A program made the translations under genes and the position numbers. A stretch of DNA of 64,000 nt, taken from an uncultured Roseovarius sp. GTDB taxonomy: Bacteria; Pseudomonadota; Alphaproteobacteria; Rhodobacterales; Rhodobacteraceae. The stretch spans positions 62,001-126,000 of the forward strand of contig CANNCP010000005.1 in NCBI GenBank assembly GCA_947503145.1, written 5' to 3'. The notes beneath the pieces are model-generated. The model was given only the letters and a program-made list of their open reading frames with translations. It did no database searches and was not told where the DNA came from. Positions 20,782 to 29,539 of this stretch are shown here, one piece after another (position 1 is the first letter of the stretch; each line of letters starts with the position of its first letter).

Positions 20782-21489
20782 ATGAGCAGCAACACCAAGA
20801 TCGACGATACACTGCGCGAGCGGATTATCTCTCAGCCAGACGTTATTCTGGAAGACCAAGACCTTATGCGTGCCCTTATTGCTGCGAACGAACGCGCGAT
20901 GGGGGGCAATATCGTCGATTTGCGCGGCATCGCGATGGACCGCCTGGAGGCGCGTCTGGACCGGTTGGAGGATACGCATCGCAGCGTTATCGCCGCTGCC
21001 TATGACAATCTGGCCGGCACCAATCAGGTGCATCGCGCCATTTTGCGCATGCTCGATCCGGCCGAGTTCGAATCGTTCCTGCGCGATCTGGGCGGCGAAG
21101 TGGCCCATATCCTGCGTGTCGATGCGATCCGGCTGGTGCTGGAATCGGTACAAAACGACGAAGATCCGGCGATCAAGCGGCTCGGCGACGTGCTTAGCGT
21201 GGCAGAACCGGGTTTTATCGAGCGCTACCTGACCGGCGGGCGCGGCGGGCCGCAGCGGCAGGTGACATTGCGCCAGGTCCACGGCAGCGACGACCGGCTT
21301 TACGGCGACGAGGCCGGGTATATCCGGTCAGAGGCCTGTCTGCGGCTCGATTTTGGCGAAGGGCGCCTGCCCGGCATGCTGGTGATGGGCGCCGAGGACC
21401 CGCACCAGTTCAGCCAACAGCAAGGCACCGATCTGCTGACCTTTTTTGCCGGCGTGTTTGAACGTAGCATGCGCCGCTGGCTGGCATGA
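20782..21489 (+). CDS. DUF484 family protein
   Basis: A 235-residue cytoplasmic protein of the DUF484 family, which has a GAF-like fold. The start IISQPDVILEDQDLMRALI, a coiled segment at about 45-70 (RLEARLDRLEDTH), and the end QQGTDLLTFFAGVFERSMRRWLA are typical. Its molecular role is not settled in any species. It overlaps xerC by ATGA; DUF484-xerC linkage is widespread and suggests a role near chromosome dimer resolution. Confidence 0.9.
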   Translation: MSSNTKIDDTLRERIISQPDVILEDQDLMRALIAANERAMGGNIVDLRGIAMDRLEARLDRLEDTHRSVIAAAYDNLAGTNQVHRAILRMLDPAEFESFLRDLGGEVAHILRVDAIRLVLESVQNDEDPAIKRLGDVLSVAEPGFIERYLTGGRGGPQRQVTLRQVHGSDDRLYGDEAGYIRSEACLRLDFGEGRLPGMLVMGAEDPHQFSQQQGTDLLTFFAGVFERSMRRWLA

Positions 21490-22400
21490 TCTCGCCCGCC
21501 GCCCGCGATGCATTGCAGGCCTGGCTGGCGGCAGAGCGCGCGCTCAAGGGGGCGGCAGAAAACACCATCACGGCCTATACGCGTGATGTCGCCGATTTCC
21601 TGACCTTCATGACCCTGCACAAGGGCGAAACCCAAGGCCTGCGCCCACTGGCGCAGATCGGCGTCAGCGACATGCGTGCATGGATGGCCCATACCCGCAG
21701 CGACGATGTCGGCCCGCGCAGCCTGGCGCGCAAACTGTCGGCGGTGAAATCCTTTTACCGCTGGCTGAGCGAGCGCGAAGGGTTCGAGCCGACTGCCGTT
21801 CTGGCCACCCGATCACCCCGGTTCCAACGCAAGCTGCCCCGCCCGCTGACCGAAGAGGCCGCCCGCGCAGTGATCGCCACCGTCGATCTGCAATCACAGT
21901 CCCCCTGGATCAGCGCCCGTGACCAGGCTGTGATCACCCTGCTCTACGGCTGCGGGCTGCGGATATCCGAGGCGCTGTCATTGACCGGTGCGGACGTGCC
22001 GCTGGGCGAGGCGCTGCGGATCACCGGCAAGGGCGGCAAGGAACGCATCGTGCCGGTTCTGCCCGCTGCACGCGCCGCCGTCACAGCCTACATCCGTCTT
22101 TGCCCCTACCCGCTGGAGCCGGAAACGCCGCTATTTCTGGGTGCACGGGGCGGCAAGCTGGCGCCGCGGATCGTGCAAAAGGTGATGGCACAGGTCCGCA
22201 TGCAACTGGGCCTGCCCGCCACGGCGACACCGCACGCAATGCGGCACAGTTTCGCCACGCACCTGCTGAACGCGGGCGGCGATCTGCGCGCGATTCAGGA
22301 GTTGCTGGGCCACGCATCATTGTCGACGACCCAAGCCTACACAGGGGTAGACACCGCACGACTGATGGAAGTCTACCAACGCGCCCATCCCAAAGCGTGA
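21486..22400 (+). CDS. xerC: Tyrosine recombinase XerC
   Basis: Site-specific recombinase that works with XerD at dif to resolve chromosome dimers. The SAM-like N-terminal DNA-binding domain spans about 1-110. Catalytic residues are Arg159 (LLYGCGLRISEAL), Lys182 (GKGGKER), His250 and Arg253 (HAMRHSF), His276 (LGHASL) and Tyr285 (YTGVD). Length 304 fits XerC, and the linkage to DUF484 supports XerC over XerD or an integrase. Confidence 0.95.
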   Translation: MISPAARDALQAWLAAERALKGAAENTITAYTRDVADFLTFMTLHKGETQGLRPLAQIGVSDMRAWMAHTRSDDVGPRSLARKLSAVKSFYRWLSEREGFEPTAVLATRSPRFQRKLPRPLTEEAARAVIATVDLQSQSPWISARDQAVITLLYGCGLRISEALSLTGADVPLGEALRITGKGGKERIVPVLPAARAAVTAYIRLCPYPLEPETPLFLGARGGKLAPRIVQKVMAQVRMQLGLPATATPHAMRHSFATHLLNAGGDLRAIQELLGHASLSTTQAYTGVDTARLMEVYQRAHPKA

Positions 22401-22457
22401 TCGGCTCCCGCTCAAAGCTGGATTGCACAGCCCCCATATTTACGCCATGAAGCCGCC

Positions 22458-23153
22458 ATGACAAAAGAATTCAAAGCCCTATCCGTGCATCTTCTGACGG
22501 CGACCGGTGTCGTCTTTGCCGTGCTGGCCATGCTGGCCGCTGCTGACGGAGAGTGGAGCCTGATGTTCCTCTGGCTCGTCGTGGCATTCGCCGTCGACGG
22601 AATCGATGGCCCTCTGGCGCGCAAATACAAGGTCAACGAGAACGCCCCGCGGTTCGACGGGTATCTGCTCGATATGATCATCGACTATATCACCTATACG
22701 TTCATACCGGCATTCGCGTTGTTCAAATCCGGGTTGCTGCCGGGCTGGACGGGCTGGGTGGCAATCATCCTCATCACCTTTGCCAGTGCGATGTATTTCT
22801 GTGATCGTGGAATGAAGACCAAGGACAATTCGTTCTCCGGCTTTCCGGGTTGCTGGAACATGGTGGTGCTGGTCCTGTTCGCGACCGAGCCGAATTTCTG
22901 GTTCAGCCTGACGCTGGTGTCGGTTCTGGCGGTGGCGATGTTCCTGCCGCTGAAATTCGTGCATCCGGTACGGACCGAACGCTGGCGGACGGTATCACTG
23001 CCGATGTGTCTCGCCTGGACGTTCTTTGCAGGCTGGGCCGCCTGGGTGGATTTCCACCCCGAAAGCTGGGCGCATTGGGGGCTGGTCCTGACGTCGCTCT
23101 ATCTGCTGGGTGCAGGGATTGCGCAACAGCTCATCCCGGCGCGGCAGGGGTAA
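22458..23153 (+). CDS. pcs: Phosphatidylcholine synthase
   Basis: Condenses choline with CDP-diacylglycerol in the inner membrane to make phosphatidylcholine. The CDP-alcohol phosphotransferase motif is spread over residues 50-76: DG at 50-51, AR at 54-55, Gly68, Asp72 and Asp76. The 231 residues have about eight hydrophobic segments. Features of Pcs rather than other family members are VHLLTATG near the start, MYFCDRGMKTKDN, and FPGCWNMV. The start ATG follows a weak RBS; it is transcribed after xerC in the same direction. Confidence 0.93.
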   Translation: MTKEFKALSVHLLTATGVVFAVLAMLAAADGEWSLMFLWLVVAFAVDGIDGPLARKYKVNENAPRFDGYLLDMIIDYITYTFIPAFALFKSGLLPGWTGWVAIILITFASAMYFCDRGMKTKDNSFSGFPGCWNMVVLVLFATEPNFWFSLTLVSVLAVAMFLPLKFVHPVRTERWRTVSLPMCLAWTFFAGWAAWVDFHPESWAHWGLVLTSLYLLGAGIAQQLIPARQG

Positions 23154-23192
23154 GACCCACCCGGCACTTCCACGCGGCGCGCGTTGCGCCCA

Positions 23193-23212
23193 TGCATCGT
23201 GCATCGTGCATC
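23193..23212. repeat. 7-bp tandem repeat TGCATCG, about 2.9 copies
   Basis: Three consecutive units between the convergent pcs and ogt genes. Probably a slippage product. No function is suggested by its position. Confidence 0.55.
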
Positions 23213-23666
23213 AAATCAGCAGCCCCGCCGCGCCTTCGTGCTTGAGCAACCACACCTTTGTCTCGACCCCGCCCCTGGCCGAAAACCCGCCAAGGCCCGT
23301 CGCCCCAAGGACGCGGTGGCACGGAATGATCACCGGGATCGGATTGCCGCCGCAACCGCCTCCAACAGCCTGCGCCGGTGCGCCCAAAGCCTTGGCGATC
23401 TCGCCATAGCTGCGCGTCTCGCCATAAGGAATGGCCGCGATCTGATCACAGACATCGCGCTGAAACGCAGAGCCCTCGACCCGCAAAGGCAGGTCGAATT
23501 CGGTCAGGGATCCATCAAAATACGCGGTCAGCTGACGGCGCGCCTCTTCCAGCTCTGGTGTGCTGTCATCGGCGTGGGGCCGGTGCCAGTCAATCGCGGT
23601 GATGAACCCGTCCGTACTGATGACGGTCATCTGGCCGATGGGCGTCGGAAACGTGATCGCTGGCAT
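23211..23666 (-). CDS. ogt: Methylated-DNA-protein-cysteine methyltransferase
   Basis: Suicide repair protein that takes the methyl group from O6-methylguanine. The active site PCHRV is at 115-119 with acceptor Cys116. The DNA-recognition helix region PYGETRSYGEIAKALG is at 80-95. Residues 1-60 form the short N-terminal Ogt domain. At 151 residues it lacks the Ada regulatory half. It begins 5 bp after the trpA stop, so the two share a transcript. Confidence 0.95.
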   Translation of the reverse strand: MPAITFPTPIGQMTVISTDGFITAIDWHRPHADDSTPELEEARRQLTAYFDGSLTEFDLPLRVEGSAFQRDVCDQIAAIPYGETRSYGEIAKALGAPAQAVGGGCGGNPIPVIIPCHRVLGATGLGGFSARGGVETKVWLLKHEGAAGLLI

Positions 23667-23671
23667 GCCGC

Positions 23672-24463
23672 TCAGGTCGAATGCGCGCCGTCCGCCAGCC
23701 CCTTGACGAAGCTCAGAACCTCGGCGGGGCTGTCCCCGGCAGCGATCCGGGACACAATTGCCGAACCGACCACAACACCATCCGCGACGCTGGCGATGGC
23801 CTGCGAGGTTTCGGGCGTGCGGACGCCAAAGCCGACGATGACCGGCAGATCGGTCTGTGATTTGATCCGCGCCACTTCAGGTCCCACATCGGTGGCCTCT
23901 GCCGCCGCCGCGCCGGTGATCCCGGTGATCGAAACGTAATAGACAAAGCCCGATGTGTTCTGAAGCACCTTGGGCAGGCGCGCGTCATCTGTCGTGGGCG
24001 TGGCAAGCCGGATAAAGTTCAACCCGGTTGCCTGCGCGGGAATGCACAGCTCCTCGTCTTCTTCGGGCGGCAGATCCACCACGATCAGCCCATCGATACC
24101 CGCCGCTTTGGCGTCGGTCAGGAACTTGTCCACACCGCGATTGTAGATCGGGTTGTAATATCCCATCAGCACGATGGGCGTGGTGTCATCGCCCTTGCGG
24201 AACTCGGTCGCCATGTCGAGCGTGCGTTGCAGCGTCATGCCCGCACCCAGTGACCGCTGACCGGCCAGCTGGATCGTCGGACCATCCGCCATCGGATCGG
24301 TAAAGGGCACACCCAGCTCGATGATGTCCACACCGGCGCCGGGCAGTCCCTTGACGATCTCCAGAGAGGTTTCGTAATCGGGGTCTCCCGCCATGATATA
24401 CGACACGAAAGCCTTCTTTCCGGCGGCTTTCAACTCTGCGAATTTGGCGTCGATCCTGGACAT
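23672..24463 (-). CDS. trpA: Tryptophan synthase alpha chain
   Basis: Cleaves indole-3-glycerol phosphate and channels indole to TrpB. Catalytic Glu lies in [17 protein letters not shown] and the Asp60-equivalent follows within it. The phosphate-binding GFGVRTPE is near residue 210. The ATG at 24463 is spaced 6-7 nt from GAGGGG; another ATG 6 nt earlier is too close to that RBS. TrpB is not adjacent in the window; here trpA is paired with ogt instead. Confidence 0.96.
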   Translation of the reverse strand: MSRIDAKFAELKAAGKKAFVSYIMAGDPDYETSLEIVKGLPGAGVDIIELGVPFTDPMADGPTIQLAGQRSLGAGMTLQRTLDMATEFRKGDDTTPIVLMGYYNPIYNRGVDKFLTDAKAAGIDGLIVVDLPPEEDEELCIPAQATGLNFIRLATPTTDDARLPKVLQNTSGFVYYVSITGITGAAAAEATDVGPEVARIKSQTDLPVIVGFGVRTPETSQAIASVADGVVVGSAIVSRIAAGDSPAEVLSFVKGLADGAHST

Positions 24464-24692
24464 GAGCATCCCCTCTTGCGTGCTGCCCTTCCTTTGCGGC
24501 TTTGCGACGCGAAAATCAATGGCCGCGCGCGTTTTTCCCGCACCATCCGTCGCGGGTGCTGATTGAGGACGATTACAATTGCACGTTTATGCCCTGCCTG
24601 CTGTGCTGTTCGTGCGGGCGCGCATAGCTTCAAGCCTTGCACCCGGCCCCGCCAGCCCATAGAAGCGGCGCTGCTGTCACAAGAGGTGCGTC

Positions 24693-25790
24693 ATGGGCTT
24701 TAAAATGGGAATCGTGGGTCTGCCAAATGTCGGCAAATCGACGCTCTTCAACGCGCTGACGCGCACAGCCGCGGCGCAAGCGGCAAACTTTCCCTTCTGC
24801 ACGATCGAACCGAACGTGGGCGATGTGGCCGTACCCGATGCACGGCTGGAAAAACTGGCCGAGGTCGCCAAGTCCAGGACGACCATTCCGACCCGCATGA
24901 CCTTTGTGGACATTGCTGGCCTCGTGAAGGGCGCCAGCAAGGGCGAAGGCCTGGGCAATCAGTTCCTGGCCAATATCCGCGAGGTCGATGCCATCGCCCA
25001 TGTGGTGCGCTGCTTCGAGGACGGTGACGTGACCCATGTGGAAGGACGCATTAACCCCGTGTCCGATGCCCAAACCATCGAGACCGAGTTGATGCTGGCC
25101 GATATCGAAAGCGTCGAGAGGCGCCTGCAGAACATCGTGCGCAAGGTGCGCGGTGGCGACAAGGAAGCGGTGCAGCAAGAACGGCTGTTGCGCGCGGCAC
25201 TGGCGGCGCTGGAAGAAGGCAAACCTGCCCGTACGGTCGAAATCGACGCCGAAGACGCGCGTGCCTGGAAACTGCTGCAGTTGTTGACCTCAAAACCGGT
25301 ACTCTATGTCTGCAACGTGGGCGAAGCCGATGCCGCAGAGGGCAATGAGCTATCGGCCAAAGTGGGTGAAATGGCCGCCGCCGAGGGCAACGCCCATGTG
25401 GTCATCAGCGCCCAGATCGAAGAAGAAATCAGCCAGCTAGACCCGGACGAGGCGCAGATGTTCCTCGAAGAGATGGGCCTCCACGAGGCCGGCCTCGACC
25501 GACTGATCCGCGCGGGCTATGAGCTGTTGCATCTTGAGACCTACTTTACCGTCGGCCCCAAGGAGGCGCGCGCCTGGACGATCAAAACCGGCACATCCGC
25601 GCCCAAGGCGGCAGGCGTGATCCACGGTGATTTCGAAAAAGGGTTCATCCGCGCCGAGACGATCGCCTATGACGATTTCATCAACCTGGGCGGCGAACAG
25701 GCAGCCAAGGAAGCGGGCAAGATGCGCGCGGAAGGCAAGGCGTATATCGTCAAGGACGGCGATGTGCTGCACTTCCTGTTCAACACCTGA
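24693..25790 (+). CDS. ychF: Redox-regulated ATPase YchF (Obg-related)
   Basis: Universal P-loop protein of the TRAFAC class that prefers ATP and binds ribosomes. G1 GLPNVGKS is at 9-16, G3 [20 protein letters not shown] follows, and a coiled coil spans about 130-200. The C-terminal TGS domain contains [18 protein letters not shown] and [14 protein letters not shown]. Length 365 is typical. The start has AGAGGTG upstream. Divergent from trpA. Confidence 0.97.
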   Translation: MGFKMGIVGLPNVGKSTLFNALTRTAAAQAANFPFCTIEPNVGDVAVPDARLEKLAEVAKSRTTIPTRMTFVDIAGLVKGASKGEGLGNQFLANIREVDAIAHVVRCFEDGDVTHVEGRINPVSDAQTIETELMLADIESVERRLQNIVRKVRGGDKEAVQQERLLRAALAALEEGKPARTVEIDAEDARAWKLLQLLTSKPVLYVCNVGEADAAEGNELSAKVGEMAAAEGNAHVVISAQIEEEISQLDPDEAQMFLEEMGLHEAGLDRLIRAGYELLHLETYFTVGPKEARAWTIKTGTSAPKAAGVIHGDFEKGFIRAETIAYDDFINLGGEQAAKEAGKMRAEGKAYIVKDGDVLHFLFNT

Positions 25791-25853
25791 ACGGGGCTGA
25801 CACGGCTTCAGGCCATGCCGGTCACGCCAACGCCTGATCACGGGGCCGTCTTG

Positions 25854-26570
25854 TTACCCGTCACGCTGCCCGGCCAGCGTCCGGGTCACCCGGTCCGCCA
25901 TTCCCGCACAACGCGCGCCGTCGAATGGAAAGATAGCTGAAAATTCATCAGCAACACTCCTGCTCAGTTCCGTGCGCAACAGGCGACGGGCGCGGAACAG
26001 GCGAGTTTTGACTGTGACGATATTGATGCCCAAAAGGTGTGCCACCTCTCGCGTTGTCATCTCTTGTACATCGCGCATGATGTAGGTCAGCCGAAAGGGT
26101 TCAGGCAGCGCATCAATAGCCTTTTCAAGGAATTTTCGCACTTCGGCGCGCCCAAGCTCGGACTCGGGGTTTTGGGGATAATGTGCCATCGGGTCTGACA
26201 AGTCTCCATCAAGGGTGTTGCGCGTCCCTTCGCGGTATTCGGCCAGATCGACAACCGGTCCCTGTCGGCGCAACCGCCCGTAAGCCTCGTTCATGAGGAT
26301 CCGGGTCAGCCAGGTTGAAAACGCCGCCTCGCCGCGAAATCCCGCCAGCTTGGTGAAGGCGGTCACATAGGCCGCCTGTACCGCATCCTCGGCTTCGGCA
26401 TCGTTGTGCAGGATGCCGCGTGCGATCCGAAAGAGTTGCTGATTGTTGCGCCGCACCAGCGCGCGGACGGCGTCATTGTTGCCGCCGCGTGCCAGCGTGA
26501 CCAGTTCGGCCTCGCTCAACGCCTCGTATGAGTTGCGGATTGGAACCGGTTCAGATCGCATTTCAGTCAC
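25854..26570 (-). CDS. ECF-type RNA polymerase sigma factor
   Basis: Region 2 lies at about 40-105 (QLFRIARGILHNDAEAEDAVQ, AFSTWLTRILMNEAYGRLRR) and region 4 at about 150-200 (EPFRLTYIMRDVQEMTTREV, AHLLGINIVTVKTRLFRARR). No region 3 is present, so it is of the ECF class. At 238 residues it is slightly long, with an extra C-terminal tail containing CAGM. The start overlaps the cupredoxin stop by 8 bp. No anti-sigma gene is next to it, so control may be through the tail, a partner elsewhere, or transcription from the GGGAACC promoter upstream of the operon. Confidence 0.93.
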   Translation of the reverse strand: MTEMRSEPVPIRNSYEALSEAELVTLARGGNNDAVRALVRRNNQQLFRIARGILHNDAEAEDAVQAAYVTAFTKLAGFRGEAAFSTWLTRILMNEAYGRLRRQGPVVDLAEYREGTRNTLDGDLSDPMAHYPQNPESELGRAEVRKFLEKAIDALPEPFRLTYIMRDVQEMTTREVAHLLGINIVTVKTRLFRARRLLRTELSRSVADEFSAIFPFDGARCAGMADRVTRTLAGQRDG

Positions 26571-27078
26571 CCATCCGAATGCTGCCGTGTTTCAGGATGT
26601 CCGCGATCTGCGGAAACCCGTCCAGAACCTCTTCTGGCAGATCGCCGCCGGGATAATCTTCAAACCCGGTCTGGCCCGGCTCTGCGACGATGATACGCCC
26701 GACCATGCCAGACAATTCATGCGGCACGCAGTAGTAATCATACACCCCGGGCACATCCAACGTCACCTCATAGCTCTCATCCGGCAGCAGATAGTCGCTG
26801 TCGAACGCCACTGCGCCATCAGGAATACGGCGCGGATGATCATAGTCGTCCATGACATAGGCCGTGGCCGTATGAGCATTGCCCTTGTCATGGTTGGTCC
26901 AGCGGATCGTCTGGCCGGGCCGGATCAGCACGCCCAAGGGATCAAACCACACTTTCGAGCCATCTTGCCGCCCGCTCATAGTGATTTCGACCACAGAGCC
27001 GCCCATCACAAGCCGGGGTGAAATCGAAGTGGCAGCCATCAGGCTGCCACCTCCCCAAAGAAAGGTCCTCCGTCGCAT
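26563..27078 (-). CDS. Exported cupredoxin (plastocyanin/azurin-like) protein
   Basis: Periplasmic copper protein candidate. RRRTFLWGGG at the N-terminus followed by a hydrophobic stretch suggests Tat export of the folded protein. Type 1 copper ligands are visible: His in GNAHTATAY near residue 70, then Cys, His and Met in YYCVPHELSGM near 115-125. The last 40 residues (DLPEEVLDGFPQIADILKHG) form an extra C-terminal helix. ATG at 27078 is chosen because it begins the Tat signal. It lies between a secreted His-rich protein and the ECF sigma gene, with overlaps or 1-bp gaps, so it is cotranscribed. Confidence 0.88.
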   Translation of the reverse strand: MRRRTFLWGGGSLMAATSISPRLVMGGSVVEITMSGRQDGSKVWFDPLGVLIRPGQTIRWTNHDKGNAHTATAYVMDDYDHPRRIPDGAVAFDSDYLLPDESYEVTLDVPGVYDYYCVPHELSGMVGRIIVAEPGQTGFEDYPGGDLPEEVLDGFPQIADILKHGSIRMGD

Positions 27079-27079
27079 C

Positions 27080-27502
27080 TTATTCAGCCACGCTGGCTTC
27101 GTCTGCGACCGGCACATGCCAGAGGACGATGTGGATATGCGGCTCTGCAACCCCCGGATGGCCCGCGTTATAGTAGATATCCGTGTGATCGACCGCCCCG
27201 CCGGGCACGGCGAGATTGTCAAAATTCGTGTCCGGATTCATCTGTGAAAGCGGGATCATGTAGATCGTGCTGACAACCCGATCGTCATGATCGTAGGCGA
27301 CAAACGGACCGGCAGGCAGTGTCGCCGGATCGACGAACAATTCCCCCATACCGGGCAGAAAATCCGGCAGCGGCACCAGATCACTGACCTTTTGATAGGG
27401 CGCATCGGGCGGATTGCTCGCAACTGCGTCAACCGGGCCATGTGCCAGAAGCGGCGTGGCAATCAAAGACATTGCCGCGAGGGTGGCGAAAAAACGGGTC
27501 AT
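27080..27502 (-). CDS. Secreted His-rich protein, possibly DUF5602 (TTHB210)-like
   Basis: Residues 1-20 are a Sec signal peptide (cleavage after LLAHG or earlier). The C-terminal part has VDHTDIYYNAGHPG and EPHIHIVLWHVP, a cluster of five histidines that could bind metal. The layout of Asn-x-x-His-Pro then Pro-His-x-His resembles my memory of DUF5602, the domain of Thermus TTHB210, which also lies with an ECF sigma gene; this is an inference from pattern only. First gene of the operon, 1 bp before the cupredoxin. Confidence 0.7.
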   Translation of the reverse strand: MTRFFATLAAMSLIATPLLAHGPVDAVASNPPDAPYQKVSDLVPLPDFLPGMGELFVDPATLPAGPFVAYDHDDRVVSTIYMIPLSQMNPDTNFDNLAVPGGAVDHTDIYYNAGHPGVAEPHIHIVLWHVPVADEASVAE

Positions 27503-27555
27503 CTTGTGTTCCTTTCACAAATTCAGGGACAGGCCAGTTTTGGCGTGTCTGCAGG

Positions 27556-27585
27556 ATTGGATGTGGCTGGAGCAGAAAGGTTCCC
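27556..27585 (-). promoter_or_regulatory. Putative ECF-type promoter of the sigma/cupredoxin operon
   Basis: On the minus strand GGGAACC (27585-27579) followed by TTT matches the common ECF -35 consensus. About 17 nt further on, ATCCAAT could serve as -10. It lies 54-83 bp before the first gene of the operon that ends with the ECF sigma gene, so autoregulation is plausible. Confidence 0.35.
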
Positions 27586-27652
27586 GGATATTCCAAAAAA
27601 GACGCCTACCTTCCCTTATTGCTCATGATTAGCCTGAAACCATTGCCCCCGA

Positions 27653-27915
27653 ATGCTGGACCGTGAGGCCAAGCCCGATACCGGCCTGCACGACCTTTAC
27701 GAGAAGCTGCGTCCGACCACATTCGTGCAGGCGTTCGGCGATCTGCGTTTTGGAATGTCGGTCGGGGCGTGGATCAATGGCTGTCTGGTGACGATCATTT
27801 CCCGATCGCCCAGATCGAGATCAAGCGCGAGATGGTATCGGGCGCGTTGTCCGACCTGTCCAGCGCGATGCTGCCGATCACCGGGACCATCGGCGGCATG
27901 GGGGTGCTACCCTGA
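27653..27915 (+). pseudogene. Broken nhaA (Na+/H+ antiporter) fragment
   Basis: An internal piece of NhaA interrupted by a frameshift. Frame one gives DLRFGMSVGAWINGCLVTI, the segment before the second helix. After a shift near 27800, the next frame gives IEIKREMVSGALSDL and SSAMLPITGTIGGMGVL, matching the conserved LEIKRE-GELSDL-ALP-GGM region of NhaA, and then stops. The remaining ten or so helices are absent up to the next gene. The ATG at 27653 is not a good start. The rest of 27503-28009 holds nothing else recognisable except the sigma-operon promoter and a repeat. Confidence 0.65.
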
Positions 27916-27982
27916 TGTATTTCGCCAACAACCTGACTCACAGACTTTGCGAAACGCGCGCGGCATTACGCTTTACTGATAT

Positions 27983-28007
27983 CTCAGGTCAAAAGTGAAA
28001 CGCTTTA
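27983..28007 (+). repeat. CTCAGGT...GAAACGCTT dispersed repeat half
   Basis: CTCAGGTCAAAAGTGAAACG followed by CTTTA. Very similar sequence occurs at 51806-51828 and 35063-35087. It lies just 3' of the truncated haemoglobin gene, a position suited to a terminator-like element. Confidence 0.5.
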
Positions 28008-28009
28008 TT

Positions 28010-28471
28010 TCAACCCAGTGACGGCACGCCGGTTTCGGTCCTCTCGAACATCGCCATGCGCAGGCTTTGCGCGATCCGCTCGGCCCGGACCATCAGATAT
28101 TGGACGGCTTCCGGTGTAGGGGCCGTATCCTCCAGCGTGGCGCGGAACAGGGCCAGCCATAGGCTAAAATCCTCTGGCACGACACCGCGAAGCCGCCGGT
28201 GAACCGCCACCGGCTTGCCTGCATAGCTGCCCGCATTCAGCGCGACGGAGGCCCAGAACCGTTTCATCCGGTCCAGATGCGGCCCCCAATCATCGCCAAT
28301 CTCGGCCTCGAAGATCGGACCAAGATGCGCATCCGCGCGGATGCGGATATAAAACTCATCAACCATGAGCGACAGATAGGCCTCATCAATGCCCATGATG
28401 CTGGCCGCTTCCCTGATCTGCGCGCGCTTTCTTTCTGCAAAGGATGGCTCAAGAGCGAATTGGGCGGTCAT
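28010..28471 (-). CDS. Group III truncated haemoglobin
   Basis: Small globin of the trHbP class, linked in other bacteria to nitric oxide or peroxide stress. Proximal His91 lies in AVHRRLRG and the conserved Trp105 in FSLWLALF. The segments YIRIRADAHLGPIFEAEI and RMKRFWASVAL match the 2-on-2 fold. Length 153 is slightly long because of N- and C-terminal tails. It heads the leftmost part of a nitrosative-stress region and is the last in that minus-strand group. Confidence 0.92.
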   Translation of the reverse strand: MTAQFALEPSFAERKRAQIREAASIMGIDEAYLSLMVDEFYIRIRADAHLGPIFEAEIGDDWGPHLDRMKRFWASVALNAGSYAGKPVAVHRRLRGVVPEDFSLWLALFRATLEDTAPTPEAVQYLMVRAERIAQSLRMAMFERTETGVPSLG

Positions 28472-28546
28472 TTACGACCCTCCATTGATAGTGTTTGAAA
28501 CAATTGCCCTCGGCGACCGCCAGGACAATCGAAAGAGACGGGTGTT

Positions 28547-28888
28547 TCATTCCTTTGCGGCAGCTTTTTCCATCTCGTCGAGCGCCAGCACCGAATGCGC
28601 ATATGCACCGCCCGCGCGCATTTCGGATGCGACCCATATCGCCTCCATGATCTCGGCCTCACTCGCTTTGTGTCGCAGCGCCGCCTTGGTGTGGCCCTTG
28701 ATACAGTAGGGGCATTGGGTGACATGGGCGACCGCCACGGCGATCAGCTGCTTGGTCTTGCCATCCAGCGCACCATCGGCAAAGACGGCGCGGCTGAAGG
28801 CCTCAAACGCAGCCGTTGCATCCGGCGTCAATTCCTTGCGGCGCTTCGCGAGCGCGCCGGTATTGGTGGGAAAAAGCGGGTCTGGCAT
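28547..28888 (-). CDS. Carboxymuconolactone decarboxylase / AhpD-like protein
   Basis: 113-residue helical protein of the CMD family with an AhpD-type redox centre: Cys59-Pro-Tyr-Cys62 and His66 (CPYCIKGH). Such proteins reduce peroxides or act as disulfide relays. The sequence ALDGKTKQLIAVAVAHVTQ precedes the motif. It lies 75 bp upstream of the haemoglobin gene on the same strand, so the two are probably coexpressed under oxidative or nitrosative stress. Confidence 0.92.
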   Translation of the reverse strand: MPDPLFPTNTGALAKRRKELTPDATAAFEAFSRAVFADGALDGKTKQLIAVAVAHVTQCPYCIKGHTKAALRHKASEAEIMEAIWVASEMRAGGAYAHSVLALDEMEKAAAKE

Positions 28889-29020
28889 GGTTTTTCCTTT
28901 TCAATTGGCTCAGCGATACCCCATATTCATCACGTAATCGCACCTTGGAGAGCGTATGAAACGTCCGTTTCTGCATGACCCGGAACGAAGCTTTGCCACG
29001 CACCAGATCCCCGCCCCCTT

Positions 29021-29446
29021 TCAATCCGAAGGATCAAAACCGATAGCGATCGGATCACTGGCGGGAAAGGTGTCCTGCAACGCCGCATCGAGCAGCGCGT
29101 CAAGGCGGGCGCGTGTCGATGCCGCCTTTGCCGTGTCGGGCGCGATGTCAGTGTTTTCGGTGTGCTCGGGTGTCGGCAATTCAGCCTTTGCTGGTCGGCC
29201 ATAATCGACCGCACTGCAGAACAGGATCGCGCCAGAGGTGTCGGCGGTGATCCGCGCGCGGCGGCTGTCAGAATAGAACGTCAGCCGCACGCGACCCGCG
29301 TCCGCCCCTTCGCCATGTTCGAACCGGCTGGTGACGGTGCCCTCGCGCATCCTTTGCTGTAGCTCACGCGGGGCGATTTTCAGGGCCTTCGCGACAACCT
29401 CTGCATCGACCTGGATCAGGTCGGAACCTATTTCTATTTCGGTCAT
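29021..29446 (-). CDS. DUF6522 family protein
   Basis: A 141-residue cytoplasmic protein with the DUF6522 core: REGTVTSRFEHGEGADAG followed by RVRLTFYSDSRRARI at about 34-68. The C-terminal LDALLDAALQDTFPASDPIA is a short helical tail seen in several roseobacter proteins. Its function is unknown. Location between the Rrf2 regulator and the haemoglobin group suggests a part in nitric oxide or iron-sulfur stress. Confidence 0.8.
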   Translation of the reverse strand: MTEIEIGSDLIQVDAEVVAKALKIAPRELQQRMREGTVTSRFEHGEGADAGRVRLTFYSDSRRARITADTSGAILFCSAVDYGRPAKAELPTPEHTENTDIAPDTAKAASTRARLDALLDAALQDTFPASDPIAIGFDPSD

Positions 29447-29494
29447 GACAGTTTCCTTCTCATTAATGCCTTCCCGCGCGCTTCAGTGTTGCGG

Positions 29495-29538
29495 GCGTTT
29501 TGCATCAAATCTGTACCTCGGGATTAAATGCAGAACGC
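29495..29538. repeat. Inverted repeat between the Rrf2 and DUF6522 genes
   Basis: Arms GCGTTTTGCAT (29495-29505) and ATGCAGAACGC (29528-29538) match at 10 of 11 positions with a 22-nt centre. It lies just after the Rrf2 stop and 49-92 bp before the DUF6522 start. It lacks a T-run, so an operator for DUF6522 is as likely as a terminator. Confidence 0.5.
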
Positions 29539-29539
29539 T

